Assembly: GCA_037349315.1 (NCBI GenBank)
Contig: JBAIAC010000059.1
Location: forward strand, 17,206,501-17,270,500
DNA from: Chelydra serpentina
Lineage: Eukaryota > Chordata > Testudines > Chelydridae
DNA length: 64,000 bases
Direction: 5' to 3'
A program made the position numbers and the translations under genes. Below the pieces are notes generated by a model, which did not search any database, was not told the DNA's origin, and worked only from the letters and a program-made list of their open reading frames with translations. Positions 12,462 to 25,981 of this stretch are shown here, piece after piece; the first letter of the stretch is position 1; each line of letters begins with the position of its first letter.

Positions 12462-12970
12462 CCTTACTCAAAAGGATATATGGACACAAATCAGATATAA
12501 GGAATGGCAATATACAAAAGCCTGTAGGAGAACACTTCAACCTCCCTGGACACACAATTGCAGACCTAAAGGTAGCCATCCTGCAGCAAAAAAACTTCAG
12601 GACCAGACTCCAAAGAGAAACTGTAGAGCTTCAGTTCATTTGCAAATTTGACACCATCAGCTCAGGACTAAACAAAGACTATGAATGGCTAGCCAACTAC
12701 AAAAGCAGTTTCTCCTCCCTTGGTGTTCACACCTGAACTGCTAGAAGAGGGCCTCACCCTCCCTGATTAAGCTTACCTCGTTATCTCTAGCCTGAATCTT
12801 CCCTGCACATTTATATCTGCCTCTGGACATTTCCACTGCTTGCATCCGAAGAAGTGGGTATTGACCCACGAAAGCTTATGCTTCAATACCTCTGTTAGTC
12901 TATAAGGTGCCACAGGACCCTTTGTCGCTTCTACAGATCCAGACTAACACGGCTACCCCTCTGATACTTT
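12462..12970 (+). mobile_element. 5'-truncated Penelope-like element
   Basis: 509-bp insertion flanked by an 11-bp direct repeat acaccatttat (12451-12461 and 12971-12981), taken as the target duplication. The first half is coding sequence for the end of a GIY-YIG-type domain (separate entry). The second half is a 3' UTR with acccacgaaagcttatgctt and gactaacacggctacccctc, sequence that recurs widely in turtle genomes and matches the fragment at 513-550. Confidence 0.75.
12467..12736 (+). pseudogene. GIY-YIG endonuclease C-terminal remnant of a Penelope-like element
   Basis: 89 codons open to a natural TGA, starting within the truncated element. Reads LKRIYGHKSDIRNGNIQKPV, then GEHFNLPGHTIADLKVAIL and later FDTISSGLNKDYEWLANY. 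The H-x-x-D-I-R and EHFNLPGH pattern followed by a TxxxGLNxD motif is what I know from the GIY-YIG endonuclease end of Penelope-like retroelements. The reverse transcriptase and the N-terminal GIY-YIG residues are missing because of 5' truncation. The reading frame is intact, which suggests a fairly recent insertion. No start codon is claimed. Confidence 0.7.
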
Positions 12971-14984
12971 ACACCATTTATATCTTTCCAAATTGTTTCC
13001 TTGTGGACCAATACGATTTGGTATTTCTTCAACATTTCTGCTCTATTCATTATACTATTCAGCAATATTTAAATCAGCCATTCCTTTCCATTTTTCTAAC
13101 ATATTGCACTTTGCTACAAACAATGCTCTCTGGTAGAATACATTTGAAATGAAATGTTGGCCAAGAATTATAAGATAAAGATCTTTTGGGCCACTCATGC
13201 TATCACTGTTTATTGTCACACGGTTTCAAGGCTGGAGTTGGTCATTGAATGAGATGGTTAGAGCAATAATAAGTTTAATGTACTATTCTCACTGTATGGT
13301 GACATGTTATGCTTTGTTTTCCAGCTATGTCACAAACATGTCTATATTTACACTGTTGCCCATGTCCCTCATCCTTCTTGTTCTCTGAGAAGATACATTT
13401 TAAAAATATTTTTTTAAATGTTGTTCAGTACTAGGGGCAAAATTCTCCTCTCCAATCCACATCATGTGTTTTTTATTCAATCAGATTAGACATATGAAAA
13501 TTTTTGCTCAACAATTTTTGTTACTAACTAGCTCTGTATCTGACAGTAAACTGAAGTCCTCCATCTTCTATTGATATCCAAGAGATACTTCTATTACAGA
13601 ACCTTGACAGCCATTCCACATAACCTTTGTTACATTATTTTAATTTGGTACATATAGCATATGCTCGTATACATCAATTCGTACAACCCAGCATGAGTAT
13701 TAGTTTCATTGCTTGTCATATTTTGTAATTTCATAATATGTATTTAATGGTGACAAGCTTGGTAAGCTGCTATTTATTGTTTAATTAATATAGGATTTTA
13801 AAACCTCCTGCTCAGTTTATTTGAAGTAACTTTTTATGAACACAGCAAGCATGTTTTTTCAAAAGTGTTTAGCGCCCAACAGATCTTAAAGCTATAAACC
13901 ATGCAGTATTTGAAATAGTCTGTTGTATCCATCACATGTAAAGGACAAATAAAGTTATCCTTACAACTAAAATGAAAAGATTCTTTCTTTATGCTTTTAA
14001 GTGTAATTCTGGAGCTAGATCAAGACAGTCATAAGTTTAACTCAGTAAAATACTAAATAAAAATGGAACACTTTTATTGACGCCCCACAAAAAGTTTTTG
14101 CACTTTTAACTCTGGATGGTGTGAAAAACAAAATGATAAAAGTTAGTAAGTGGGGAGCAGCTCATTGTTATTACATCACAGGAGCCCTGTGCTTCTGAAT
14201 CATAAAGCAGCTGGAGTCTGGTTTAATTACTTAACATCAATCAAGATGTATACCAGCACTGGGAGACTAGGGAATGTAACATTCAAGCGCAACACAAAAG
14301 AAATAGCTAAGCTATTTTTACTTCTGCCTAGACTGTTTGTACATAAGAAAAAGTGCATATTTTACTAGGTGAGCACAACACAGGGGAAACTAATATTCTC
14401 TTGTGCTGTTCTTTAATTTATATGTGGCAAATTTCTAGCATTTTTCCACAAAGTTTTGATTTCACAATAGCTTGCATTGTAAAAGACAGAAATATATGCA
14501 TCCATTGTTTTACTGAGTGTTGGTAAATAATAGCAAGGCACCCAAACAAAATGGTCTCCATTGCACATGATGGGAAAAGGTATGGTAAGTGTTAGAGCAA
14601 GTGACTGGAAGTCATGAATGCTGGGTTTTTGTCCTGGCTCTTTCCCCTGTAAAGCTTTCTGAAGAAAAGTGAAAGGCATATTTCTTTGATCATAAATCCA
14701 CTGGGCTCAGTACAGGAATAACTCAATAAAATTCCATGACCTGCTTTATACACAAGGTCCGACCAGAGTGTCTAATGGTCCCTACAGCACAGTGTATGTA
14801 TAAACCAACCACCACACTGCACATACAATTTTCCCCCTTTGTAGAGGATGAGAGAAAGATCAACCCTTCTGTAACACATTAGTCATGTTTCTTATTGCTC
14901 TACTGGAAGGGCCTCAGATATCCCAACGCTGAAGGTGAATATAATAATCTGTGAAAAATAGCATATAAGTGCTAACATCTCTGT

Positions 14985-15090
14985 GTTTCAGTTTACCCAT
15001 CTTTAAACTGGGGATAATTACTACTTACCTCCTAAAAGGCTTAATTAAACAAAGTTTAATAAAAACTGTAAAGGATTTTAGATGACAGAT
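14985..15090 (+). repeat. MIR-like SINE fragment
   Basis: Contains ctgtgtttcagtttacccat, then aaactggggataattactac, matching the 3' half of MIR elements. A further weak MIR-like piece lies upstream at about 14575-14650. Old and degraded. Confidence 0.55.
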
Positions 15091-18000
15091 CTCAAATAAG
15101 TGAAAACATTAGTAGTAGGGATAAAACAGAATTAAAACTCTCTAATACAGCTGTGCAACATGTAGCAGGCTCCAAATATACCTTTGCCGTTCAAGCTACA
15201 AAAGTTGTTAAATCGCTTCAACCAACCCCACAGCCCACGCCAACCAACCCTGTTTTCCTGAAAAAAGTTTTCAAATCATGGGGTGAAATCCTCACCCCAC
15301 TGAAGTCCATGACAAAACTCCCACTTACCTCAATGGGGCTAGGATTTCAACCTTCATCTTTAACTACATTTCCAGATGGTGATTTCTGATACTGAGGAAC
15401 AAACACTTTTCTATGAATAATACTAGTAGAAAATGCTGACACATTTTCATTGCACAATTATTTAAAAATAAATATTTCATTATTTCAAGTTTTAGGCCCT
15501 GTTCTTGAGCTGCAGACAAGCTGCACTCAGCGCAGTTCAGGGGGAGGACTGGCAAGTTGCTTTAAGCCAGAGAGCCCCCAGATCAGGGGGATGCAACTAA
15601 TAGTCTCCAAGTTAAATTAGAGACACCTCAGGGCCACTCTGATTTGGCAGCTGGAGATATTGGGGTACTTTCTCCATCTTTTCCCTCCATCACACCCCCT
15701 GCACTGAGGGCCGGGAAGGAATGGTGGTGCTACTCCGCTCAGAGATTCCCCTAATTCAAGGGAAATCCTCAAATGGCTTATTAAGCCAGCTCTAAGGATA
15801 CTTCATATCCTGGAATGCCCCCAAAGCAGTTGGAACAGATCAGAGGATCACATCTCTAGTGTGGCTGGAGTCTTACATAAGTGAGATATTTCTGATCATT
15901 TCTAACCAAAACACAGGCCAGTCCAGATTGTTTTCCACGCAGACAGAGTATCTATCTCCCCCTTTGTGGCTGGTTACTAAATACATGGAAGTTGTTAGTA
16001 ATATTTACTGCAGAGTTTGAGATTGTGATACAAAGTGATTCTTTGTATCAAACAGCTGAAAAAAAGAAAATTGGCCAACACATACACATAAGCACACAAG
16101 ACATGTCTTTAGAAAGGAAATAAAATAGGGGGAGGCAAAAAGGCAAAGGATAATTACCAGCCATGCTTATAAAAAAAATGAAGCCCTGCTCTTACTACTA
16201 TAATGTCTATTACGTGTGACTGCTGTGGTTGCTGCTCCTTAGAATGCCCTGCAATTAATGATAAAACAGGTCCTGTGCAAATCCTGGTTTAAATATTGTT
16301 AGCTGCATTTCAAACAGAATTCCAGTGACAGCAGAAGTCTGCCATTAGCTCTGACCACTTGAAAGCGAAAAAGCAATATTTGCTCAGACTTCACAAGGAC
16401 GTTTGGAAATAAAAGAGGAAGATAAAAGCAGGAATCTTTTACAATATGAACTATCAAATCAATGCACATAGGGTTTCCACTCACTGATAAACCTATAGAA
16501 AACAGACAGATATAAGACTAAGTTCAGCACTGTTTGCTCTGGACACTATGCACTTACTTCTCAAATGAAGGGGCAGACAAAATATTGGTAGTGAAAACAG
16601 AGCCCACTAATAAAAAAAAATGGCAAAGACAGGAGTACCAAAAATATATATAATGACAGAACAATGGTAACTATGCCAACATTGGACACTACAAGGACTA
16701 TTTTTTATTTTAATTCTATTTTGAAATGTACAACCCCACATTTTTTTAACAAATGTATTTTACTGTAATAAAAATGTATTTGGATTATTCATGATTCAAT
16801 TTTTATTCTTCTTTCATCTTTATTTGATGATGTTTGGGATTAAAAATGATAAAACTACTTTATTAAAATATGTAATTATTGTATTTATTGCACTGTTCAG
16901 TACATAGGGCTTTTAAAAACTCATGCCTATAGCTGAAGTGTGAACATCAGTTATTTAGAAAATTATGTTTACAAGTACACTATCATATCTGAGACACTGA
17001 TTATTTAAAGAGATAATGGCAGGTCACATTTGGTCTAAAAATGTAGATTTTGTAAAAATAAACTTTTACTAATGCTCAGATCACCAGAAATGTTTCCATA
17101 ACATTACTTTTTTTTACATAATTCTAATAGAAGCAGTTATACATTTGCTTTTTAAAACACAAAAATTCTCCTATATTACCACCAACCCAAACACTGCAAT
17201 GTTATGCACTAGAATACTTCTAATAAAATACTAGTGCAGGAACACTGAAACATTATATTGAGTACCCTATAACCAGGATCTAGGAAGTGAAATTGACAAA
17301 TCATTTTCATTGTCCAAACTGAGAGAAATGCAAAATAGGAGTTAAAAAATTCATGCAGTTTTTTTAGAATTATCACTATTGAATAAAGCAAGGCATTATT
17401 AATAACATGGATGGTTAAGTTTGGAAACTGCTTTAAGTAACAACTGCAGTAAGCCATTCCTTAATGTCTTCTATGTCTGTGATAATCTTTTCAAAATGGG
17501 GAGGGAGGGGGAGAAATGCCAGAGAGATAGACATTCAAAGAATTATATTAACAACTATATTCACAATTTGGAGACTAAGATTTAAGCAAAGTAACCTTAT
17601 ATTAGTGTAACATTAGGTCATACATTCTTACAACAGTCGGTGTTCATTTTATGCTCTTTTCTAAAACCCTTACTCCTATTGACTAGCACATTCCTACTCT
17701 AGAAGTCCCACTGAGACCAACAGGAGCTTTGAAAAATCAAGCCATGTATTTCAGGTGTCTAAATGAGACTAAGGAACCTAGGTTTAGGCTCCAACTTTTG
17801 AAAACCATGGTCCTTCTGTTTCTGCATCAGAAAATGCCGCTTATCCAAAAAACAATTCACAGGAAAGGGCTGTTTTTAACAAAAATTTCAGTTAAAAATA
17901 AAAGTTTTGAAATCGCTGAAATGTTTCACTTTGATATTTTCAAAACAAAAAATTCTGGTTTTCCCATTCAAAATGAGTTTTTGCTTTGAAATGTAAGCTA

Positions 18001-18654
18001 TAGTAAAAAAAAAAAAATTCAAAAAATGATAGAAATAAAAACAAAAAATATCAAAACAAAACCTATTAATTGACCTGAACCAATTGTTTATTTATTTTCA
18101 GTTTGTGAAAATTTTTGAGGTTTTGACTTTTCATCCCAATTTGGGATGGGGACACATTTTTCTAGATCTCAAAAATTTTCATGAGATGGGAAGACTGTTT
18201 CCTGTTCACCTGTAGTCACGATATACTTATACATATAATATTAATACTAGGTTTTACTTCACATTTAAACACAAGATATTTCATTAACAAAAGATACTCT
18301 TGCAGCTATCACATGACCACTAGCTCAGAAATTGACATTTAAGGATGTTTGAATGTGTCCAGCAATGAGAATTCCACTTGTATTGAATCCATGTTCTGGA
18401 GACACATATATAATAGTCATCTGCTCACACAAATTAATGAAGGCAGAACCCTGGACTTTTAGTTTCAAAGCAAAGTCCTCACTGTGGCCTAATGGAGATC
18501 TCCATGATCCTGTATAATTTATGGAGCAGCCCCTAGAAATAATATGATCTCATAGAGAGAGACAGTTATATATAGCCCATTCCAAGTTTCTGAGGTTCAC
18601 AGGATTTCAAATCCAGCAATATGTTCTATACACACACAGACACCGGTCGTTAGC

Positions 18655-18725
18655 TAAACCAGGCACATGCAATCGGGGAAAGAACCCAGGTTGTCTGGCT
18701 CCAAAAATATAAGCCTACTCTACTT
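18655..18725 (-). repeat. Possible MIR-like SINE fragment
   Basis: gaacccaggttgtctggctcc resembles the reverse complement of the MIR core region. Short and uncertain. Confidence 0.3.
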
Positions 18726-20280
18726 GATGTAAAAGAGAGAGTCAGTAGTACCTCTGCCGTGTACAGACCAGTCACAAAAAGGAGACTAGATCAAATAATC
18801 AAGTAGCCTAAATTTCAACAAAAATGTATTAAATTTTCTGCACTTTTTTCCTACTTTTCAAACCAAGCTCTATTAGCCAATACATTACATGCCAACTGCG
18901 GAATTAGCACTCTACACAAACTAGCATCCAAATAACATTTATATTTCCTCTTAAAATCAGACAATGTTCTTCACAAGTCATTCAACCTCACCTGCAGTTG
19001 CCTGTATATTTAAAGAGTATATAAATCACCCCTTTTCCCCATTAATACAGGCTCTTCAGTGAAAAGACTGAGGACTTATACTCAGCTACCTAAAGATTAT
19101 CATTAACAACTGGAAAATCACTGACTATTTACACACTCAGAACTGGGTAAACATGGTCCATTAGCTGATTAGCTGTTGAATGGAGGGTGCAGGGGAAGGA
19201 GCTAGAACAAATAGAAGCATGAAGAAATACATGAGGGAAATTATCTTATTTTTCAGATTTCAGATTTGGAATTGGAAACCACTTCAGAGATAACTCACAT
19301 CACCATTTTTGTTTGTTTTAACCCTAAATAAAGTCACGGATAATAATTATATCAGGATGTATATGGAGTTTAAAGGGGGGAGAAATACCCAAAACAACCA
19401 GTCTCTCTGCTGCCCATCTGTTTCACTCATTTGGGTTATTCTCCTGTGCATGCTTAGTTTTATAAATTTGTTTTTATCGTTTCAATTAATGTGATTTGTG
19501 AAGTTAAAAAAAAGCATTACAATGACATTCACATTTGAAATGGACATGACAAGAATGAGTCCCTTTGTGGGAGAGACTCAACTATAAGTAACACTGTTTT
19601 TGTCATAGTTTTTCCCCCTTTTAAAGTACAATTAAAACAAAACAAATCACAGGGCACAAAGGGGAGCAGAAGAGGATAGGGAAATGTGCCAATTAGAGAG
19701 GAGAAGAAAAGGACAGGTCCAAAAGAACTATGGTATTACCAATGCTGAAATTTACATTTTTTTTAAAATAGAAGAACCACTGCCCACAAAGTTAAGTAAA
19801 CAGTCAAAATATCCAAGAGAGAGACAATTTTGTACAATATTCTATTCAACACATTGCTATGCTGCTCAGTAGTTCTTTTTAGAGGTGAGATTTTACAGCT
19901 ACACACACACACAGGGACTGTGGCATCTCAAACTGGATGTTCCTGCTTATGAAGCCTTTCTTGTTCTCAAAGTATGAAAAGATGGAGACAAGCAATGGGA
20001 TCACTGTCCCTTGCAATCATAGCATACATTTCTATGCCTGGTTATAGGTCTTTATCTGCAGTTTGTTAACCATGTTCTTGGTTGAAGACCGAGGCTTACA
20101 CTTAACCTTGTATACCTGTTTTCTCAAGTATTTATGAATTTTTCAATTAGAGTTTTCTAAACAAATAGCCTGATACAGCAGTCCTTCCCTATGCAATACC
20201 CCCACCGGAAAAATCATAGAATTAGGCATTCGTAATTAGCATATTCATCTCCAGAGAAATACTTTTATAATATATATTTA

Positions 20281-20411
20281 GGCCTTAATCCCACAAAGAT
20301 TTACACACAACTAACTTTATGCACATGAATAGTCCTATTAAGTTCAGTGGGACTGCTCACTTTCTTAAAGTTAACTAAGTGCATAAATCTTTGCAGGGCC
20401 AGGACCTTAGA
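20281..20411. repeat. Old palindromic interspersed repeat
   Basis: About 130 bp folding on itself: ggccttaatcccacaaagat near the left end pairs with atctttgcagggccaggacc near the right end, with ttcagtgggact in the centre. It is one of many such palindromic repeats in the window that carry a gtcaatggg-like core. Confidence 0.55.
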
Positions 20412-21956
20412 TATTTATGAATTGTAAAGAGATTTTTAAGGATATGCCTGGCATCCTAAAAAATGCAATACTAGAGATTCTGAGGTATAAAAGGTTACAA
20501 AATCTTTCTATCCATCCAAAGTGAGACAAATAGAAATGTAGCCATATTCTTTTTAATATGAATATAGCCAAGTACTTCTGCTAATAGTACAGTAGGTAAC
20601 CGACATTTTTTGCCACAGGATTTACATTGCCTGTCAAAAGGAAGTATTTTTATACTCTGAGGTAAAATCAATTTCCAGGTATGTTGCCAATCATATGTCT
20701 CCAATTAACAGGGCAAGTCTTACTCATGATTTTGTGGCTTATAGAATAAACATCTATTCTCGAGCTCATTTCCAGAGTCTTCTCGAGAAACTAAGTCATA
20801 TGTTACGAGGGGTCTATAATTCAACAGCACATATTCATACTAATTCCAAATCCATGCATCCCTGGATCAAGAGATGTTATTTGTTATGCACCTGGGCCTT
20901 GAAATGGTCTTCACACCGCTGTTTCTTCTACAGAATATGGATTGCTATTAAAGTCTAAGCTGCAGTTTTGTTTGATCTGACTTTTCCACACTAATTAGTT
21001 TTCATAGTTAGATATTTGTGTAATGTATTCTGGAATACATAATTGCATGATGGGTGCTATATCAGTACAGACTGTTAAATATGAAGCACTACTTTTTAAA
21101 TATATGTTAAAGAAAATGGACTTTAAGGAAGTAAAAGACACATTCACAACCAGAGTCACAAATACATTAAAAAAGCACATTTCTGGATTCCCTTGGGAAA
21201 TAAATCATAATTTTCAACTCTGGCAATTTAAGACATACACATGACAAAAATCTGTAACCACAAACCACTTTTGTTTTTATTGTATAATGGGTGTGGAGTG
21301 GGCACTTGTTAGACAGTATGTATATTGCACAGTCCTAAATTTCATGTCTAACATTATATCCGGATGCCGAACTTTCAGGTCCTACATATGGAATGGATGA
21401 TATGTAACAATTTTATATACATTTGCTCCTTCCCACAAGGAGAAGAAGGGAAGAATGAGAAAGAAGCATGTGTCCAAATAATGCAAATAAAAGTCCAATC
21501 AAAAGTTTAGTAGTAGCATAACTTGCCTTAGGATCATAGTATCACGTACATACTGAAATGCAACACAGCAGCTTGTTTTTCAATAATCCACATAAGCACA
21601 CCACTTCTTTCACTAGCAAAGCCAAGCGTAAATATTTTGGGTGTCCCCCCAAAAGATGTTTGATCAGATCCATTACTTGACAGTACAAAACCATGAAAGT
21701 TTAAATGCACAAATATCCTCTTTGTCCGATGCCCTCTCATTTTTAGGACTACTTTATGTTTTTCAGGACATATATGCATTGCATTATAAGTGATATTCGC
21801 AATGTCTAAGTGAAACAGAACTTTAAAGATCTGTTAACATCCATTATCTAAGGCTATTACGCCTTGGTACTTTGAAACAAGATTTTTTTTAAAGAAAAAA
21901 AATAAGTCTTACCCATTTGTATCTCTCTTTAGCACACTGTCTTTCATTGTTAACAT

Positions 21957-22128
21957 TCATAGATTCATAGATTCTAGGGCTGGAAGGGACCTCGAGAGGT
22001 CATCGAGTCCAGCCCCCTGCCCTCATGGCAGGACCAAATACTGTCTAGACCATCCCCGATAGACATTTATCTAACCTACTCTTAAATATCTCCAGAGATG
22101 GAGATTCCACAACCTAGAGATATTTAGA
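21957..22128 (-). mobile_element. CR1 LINE 3' end
   Basis: Begins cattcatagattcatagatt and continues ggctggaagggacctcgaga and agtccagccccctgccctca, the reverse complement of a CR1 3' UTR. About 170 bp remain. It lies 24 bp left of the second hAT copy. Confidence 0.88.
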
Positions 22129-22152
22129 GAAGCTCAATGTCATAATCTATAT

Positions 22153-22604
22153 CAGGGGTCTCAAACACGCGGCCCGCGAAGCTCTTCCCTGCGGCCTGCC
22201 AGGCTCCCCGCGCCCGCCCTCCTTTTCTTTTTTAAAATTTAATTTTTTTTTAATTTTTATTTATTTATTCCCCCCCCCCCCCCCCCCAGGCAGTTCCCGC
22301 CGCCAGACAGTTGTTCTGGCAGCAGGAACTGTCTGGGGGTAAAAAAAAAATTTTAATGTGGGGGCAGGGGTGGGGCGTGGGGAGCCCGGCGGACCGCAGA
22401 GAAGAGCTCTGTGGGCCGCATGGGAAGAGCTTCGCGGTTTCCGGGAGGGAGGGGGGAGGAGCGGGAAGCCGTGCGCACAGGGGAGGAGGCGGAGAAGGGG
22501 CGGGGCCTAATGGAAGGGGTGGGGGCGGGGTCAGTGATGTGGCCCTCGAGCCAATGTACTAGTCCTCATGCGGCCCTCGTGGTAATTTGAGTTTGAGACC
22601 CCTG
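22153..22604. mobile_element. Non-autonomous hAT transposon, copy 2
   Basis: 452 bp with the same ends as copy 1 (CAGGGGTCTCAAAC and GTTTGAGACCCCTG) and a perfect 8-bp target duplication ATCTATAT at 22145-22152 and 22605-22612. The interior includes an 18-C run (22270-22287) and the same hairpin built on GGCAGTTCCC at about 22284-22338. High GC and CpG content stand out from the AT-rich intron. No coding capacity. Confidence 0.92.
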
Positions 22605-23219
22605 ATCTATATAAAGAGGTATATTTTGCAGCACTTCAGCTCTCAGAACTAGAGCATCTGCAGGGTTATACCACAGATTCTGATTGAGGAATTAGGAAGA
22701 AAAAATGAGAAACAAGCATGCTACTAACAAACTAGGTTGCCGATGTAATGAGAGGATCTTCAGCTAATGAATGTATATGTACAAAGGAATTCTGCTGCAA
22801 GTTTTCATAAAGTAAAAAAGTTCTGAAATGTAACACCAGTTAAGTGATGTAATTATAAGTGTAGCATTTTATTGCTGAGTGACTCCCAAGTCCGAGGAGG
22901 ATACTCAGAAGATCTTGACACCAAAGCTTATTTTAAAAGAAACAAGTCCATGACTCGAATGGTGAATTAAAATGAAATATGCAAAGGAAAATGTCAGATC
23001 TAGTTTTGCTCCTCAGTTATTCCAGTCTGAAGGCCTATGAACACTTATTATTCCCTTCTTCTGATTGAGCGAATAAGAAATCTTTCAGCACAAGATTACT
23101 ACATTTCTCCTCCCACAAGTACGAGTGTCTAAACAGTTCAGCTGACATTGTAGACCTTTTGTTTGCAGTAAAATTCTACCATTCTCGCAAAAGAGGCTTA
23201 CTTAGGGCATGGCTAAACC

Positions 23220-24499
23220 ATGGACACTTCAGAGCCCAGCTCAACAAGGCAGGAGGAGGAGGAGGAAAGTGGGAGCGAGGGTGCTGAGGAGGAGAAAGAC
23301 ACCCAGGAATCCCTAGATGCATGCAGCCAGGAGCTGTTCTCAAGCCAGGAGGAAGGTAGCCAGTCGCAGCGGCCAGTGCTTGGGGAAGGACAAACATCAG
23401 AGGAGGTTCCCGGTAAGCAGCTTTTTTGGGGGGAGCGAAGTTATTCGGTGTGGGCTCTTGGGGCGGGGAGGGTTAGAGCTGCATGCATGCCTAGATGCAT
23501 AATAGGGCGCTGATGTGCTCTCTCACATCGCGGTAATCGGCCTCAGTGATCTCTTCAAAGGTCTCATCCAGAAGTTGGGCAATGCGCTTGCGCAGGTTTA
23601 TTGGGAGAGTCACCGTGGTCCTTGTCCCACTCAGGTTAACACGTCCACTCCACTGTGCCGTGAGGGGCAGGGGGACCATTGCTGCACACATGCAAGCTGC
23701 ATATGGGCCAGGGCAGAAGCCGCATTGCAGTAGAAGACCCTCCCTTGCTTCCCAGGTCACTCTCAGCAATGAGATATCTTCCAAGACAAACTCCTATGGA
23801 AAATGTAGGGACCGTTTTCAGTATAGGGGCCCCCTGCAGCTGTTGGCTCTCCCCAAGGCACAGAAACCCAGAGGACAGTATGGCCGAGAAAAAGGCAGTC
23901 CCCCTTGACCCTGTGCTTACTCACCATTTTGGGGCTCCCGTGGGTTCTGTGCGCTCGCTTTGGGACAGGCAAATTATGCGATTGTGTAGACTATGCTTGC
24001 CCTTAAGTACGGGAGAATCATTGCTCTGTCTGGTGTGAACAATGCTGCCTCTCAAGTGTTGCATTTTGCCTTAACAGATGCAACCTTGAGATCTCAGCCG
24101 TCCGTGTTATCACCGGCCGAAAGACTCCAAAGAATTAGGAAAAGGCCTCGTAGAAGCAAAGAAGACATGCTGCATGAAGTAATGCAGCAGTCCCTTAATG
24201 AGAATCTAAAAGTGCAGGAGTGGAGGGAGCATGAAAGGAGGATCTGTCAGCAGAATGCGGCGCGCCGGCACAAAAGCGCGGCGCTCTGGCAGCAAAGCAC
24301 GGATTGGCTGATAAGCATCATGGAGTGCCAAGCAGACTCGATCCAGGCACTCGTAGCCATGCAGGCGGAGCACTACTGCGCCTGCCCCCCTTGCAGCCCT
24401 TGTCCCAAAACTCTTTCCCTTGTGCCCCCATATCACCTTCAAGCCACTTTCCCCAGCATCCGGGTTCTTATCATCACCAGCTGCCTCCTATACCTGTAG
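23220..24499 (+). pseudogene. Harbinger Myb/SANT-like partner protein, N-terminally truncated
   Basis: Two exons. Exon 1 is 23220-23412 (MDTSEPSSTRQEEEEESGSE and later QELFSSQEEGSQSQ, ending EVP). The intron is 23413-24077 (gtaagc to aacag). Exon 2 is 24078-24499 (DATLRSQPSVLSPAERLQ, a basic RIRKRPRRSKEDM stretch, SIMECQADSIQALVAMQAEH). The phases join to 204 codons. This is the acidic linker and C-terminal helical region of the Myb/SANT-like protein that PIF/Harbinger elements encode beside the nuclease. The Trp-rich SANT domain that should precede it is missing because the element's left end is deleted. Turtle annotations often mistake such copies for host genes. The first ATG here is probably an internal Met of the full protein. 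Confidence 0.75.
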
Positions 24500-24873
24500 C
24501 TTCACCACCCAGTCCTGAAAACTACGACACTTACTCACTGCACTCAACCCCCATCACCATGCATTATAGCCAGCCTGAAGTGCAGCATTCATTGCACAGC
24601 ACTCCAGACAGGAAGGCTGAGTATGATAACAGGACATATGCAAATCTGTGATTGTACCGTTCCCCACCCCACCCCCTTGCTCTGTTTCCCAAGCAGTTGT
24701 GTTTCTTTTCAATGAATGGATTTTTTGGCTTTGAAAACGTTATTTATTATTGCATAAAGTAGAAGATACCTTAGCCCAGGAAAGCAACAGGCACGGCAAG
24801 TCAGCGTAGCAAACACAGAATCCTACTGCAGATTGGAACCACTGCACTTCACTCCCATGCAGGGCACCAGATA

Positions 24874-25981
24874 TTACTGGTGGCTTACAGCCTCAACTTG
24901 CTCCATCAAGGCATCCCTATTCCTTGCAGCCCTGCACTGGGCCCCTCTAATAGCCCTGCTCTCTGGCTGTTCAAATTCAGCCTCCTGGTGTTGAACCTCT
25001 GAGTTCCATGCCTGAGTGAATCTTTCACCCTTCCCTTCACAAATGTTATGGAGGGTACAGCACGAGCACGCAGATATAACCGCGGGGATGTCGTCATCGG
25101 CCAGGTCCAGCTTCCCATACAGAGAGCACCAACAGCCCTTTAAATGGCCAAAAGCACATTCCATAGTCATTCTGCACCGGCTTAGCTTGTTGTTAAACCT
25201 CTCCTTGCTGCTGTCAAGGCTCCCTGTGTAGGGTTTCATGAGCCACGGCATTAAAGGGGTAAGCAGGATCTCCAAGGATCACAATGGGCATTTCGACTTC
25301 CCCTTCGGTGATCTTCTCATCTGGGAAAAAAGTCTCAGTTTGCAGCTTCCTGAACAAGGCAGTATTCCGAAAGATGCATGCGTCGTGCACCTTTCCAGGC
25401 CAGCCTACGTTAATGTCAATGAAATGCCCACGGTGATCCACAAGCGCCTGGAGAACCATGGAGAAATACCCCTTCCGATTAACGTACTTGGAGGCTAGGC
25501 GGGCTGGTGCCAGAATTGGAATATGCGTCCCATCTATTGCCCCTCCGCAGTTAGAGAACCCCATTTGTTCAAAGCCAGCCACAATGTCCTGCACGATACC
25601 CAGAGACCCAGTTCTTCTGAGCAGGATGCGATTAATGGCCCTGCAAACTTGCATGAACACGATTCCAATGGTCGACTTTCCCACTCCAAACTGGTTAGCG
25701 ACCGATCGGTAGCTGTCTGGAGTTGCCAGCTTCCAGATTTCAATAGCCACCTGCTTCTCCACCATCAGGGCAGCTCTCAATCTCGTGTCCTTGCGCCGCA
25801 GGATGGGGGTGAGATTCTCACACACTCCCATGAAAGTGGCTTTTCTCATCTGAAAGTTCTGCAGCCACTGCTTGTCATCCCTGACTTGCAGGATGATGGG
25901 ATTCCACCACTCAGTGCTTGTTTCCCAAGCCCAAAAGCAGCGTTCCACAGTGGTGAGCATGTCCGTGAATGCCACAAGCAA
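24874..25981 (-). pseudogene. PIF/Harbinger DDE nuclease (HARBI1-like), frameshifted
   Basis: The transposase cuts and joins DNA with a DDE active site. Frame 1 (25981-25214) carries an HTH-like SVANQFGVGKSTIG near residue 93, the first Asp in GGAIDGTHIPI (residue 150), WPGKVHDA around 194-201, and the second Asp in GDPAYP (residue 238). The reading frame is then lost in an A run on the plus strand at 25253-25255; removing the frame break by eye shows the protein continuing in frame 2 (LMPWLMKPYTG), which carries the catalytic Glu in MECAFGHLKG and ends at 24874. A second break is likely near the N-terminus, where a stop lies just upstream of AYDTRLLVAFTDML. All three catalytic residues survive in the decayed gene. 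Confidence 0.88.

Noticed and set aside
23220..24499. Possible host gene encoding a Myb/SANT-like protein
   Set aside because: It sits within Harbinger terminal repeats with a TTA duplication and beside the matching nuclease, so it is a transposon gene and not a host gene.
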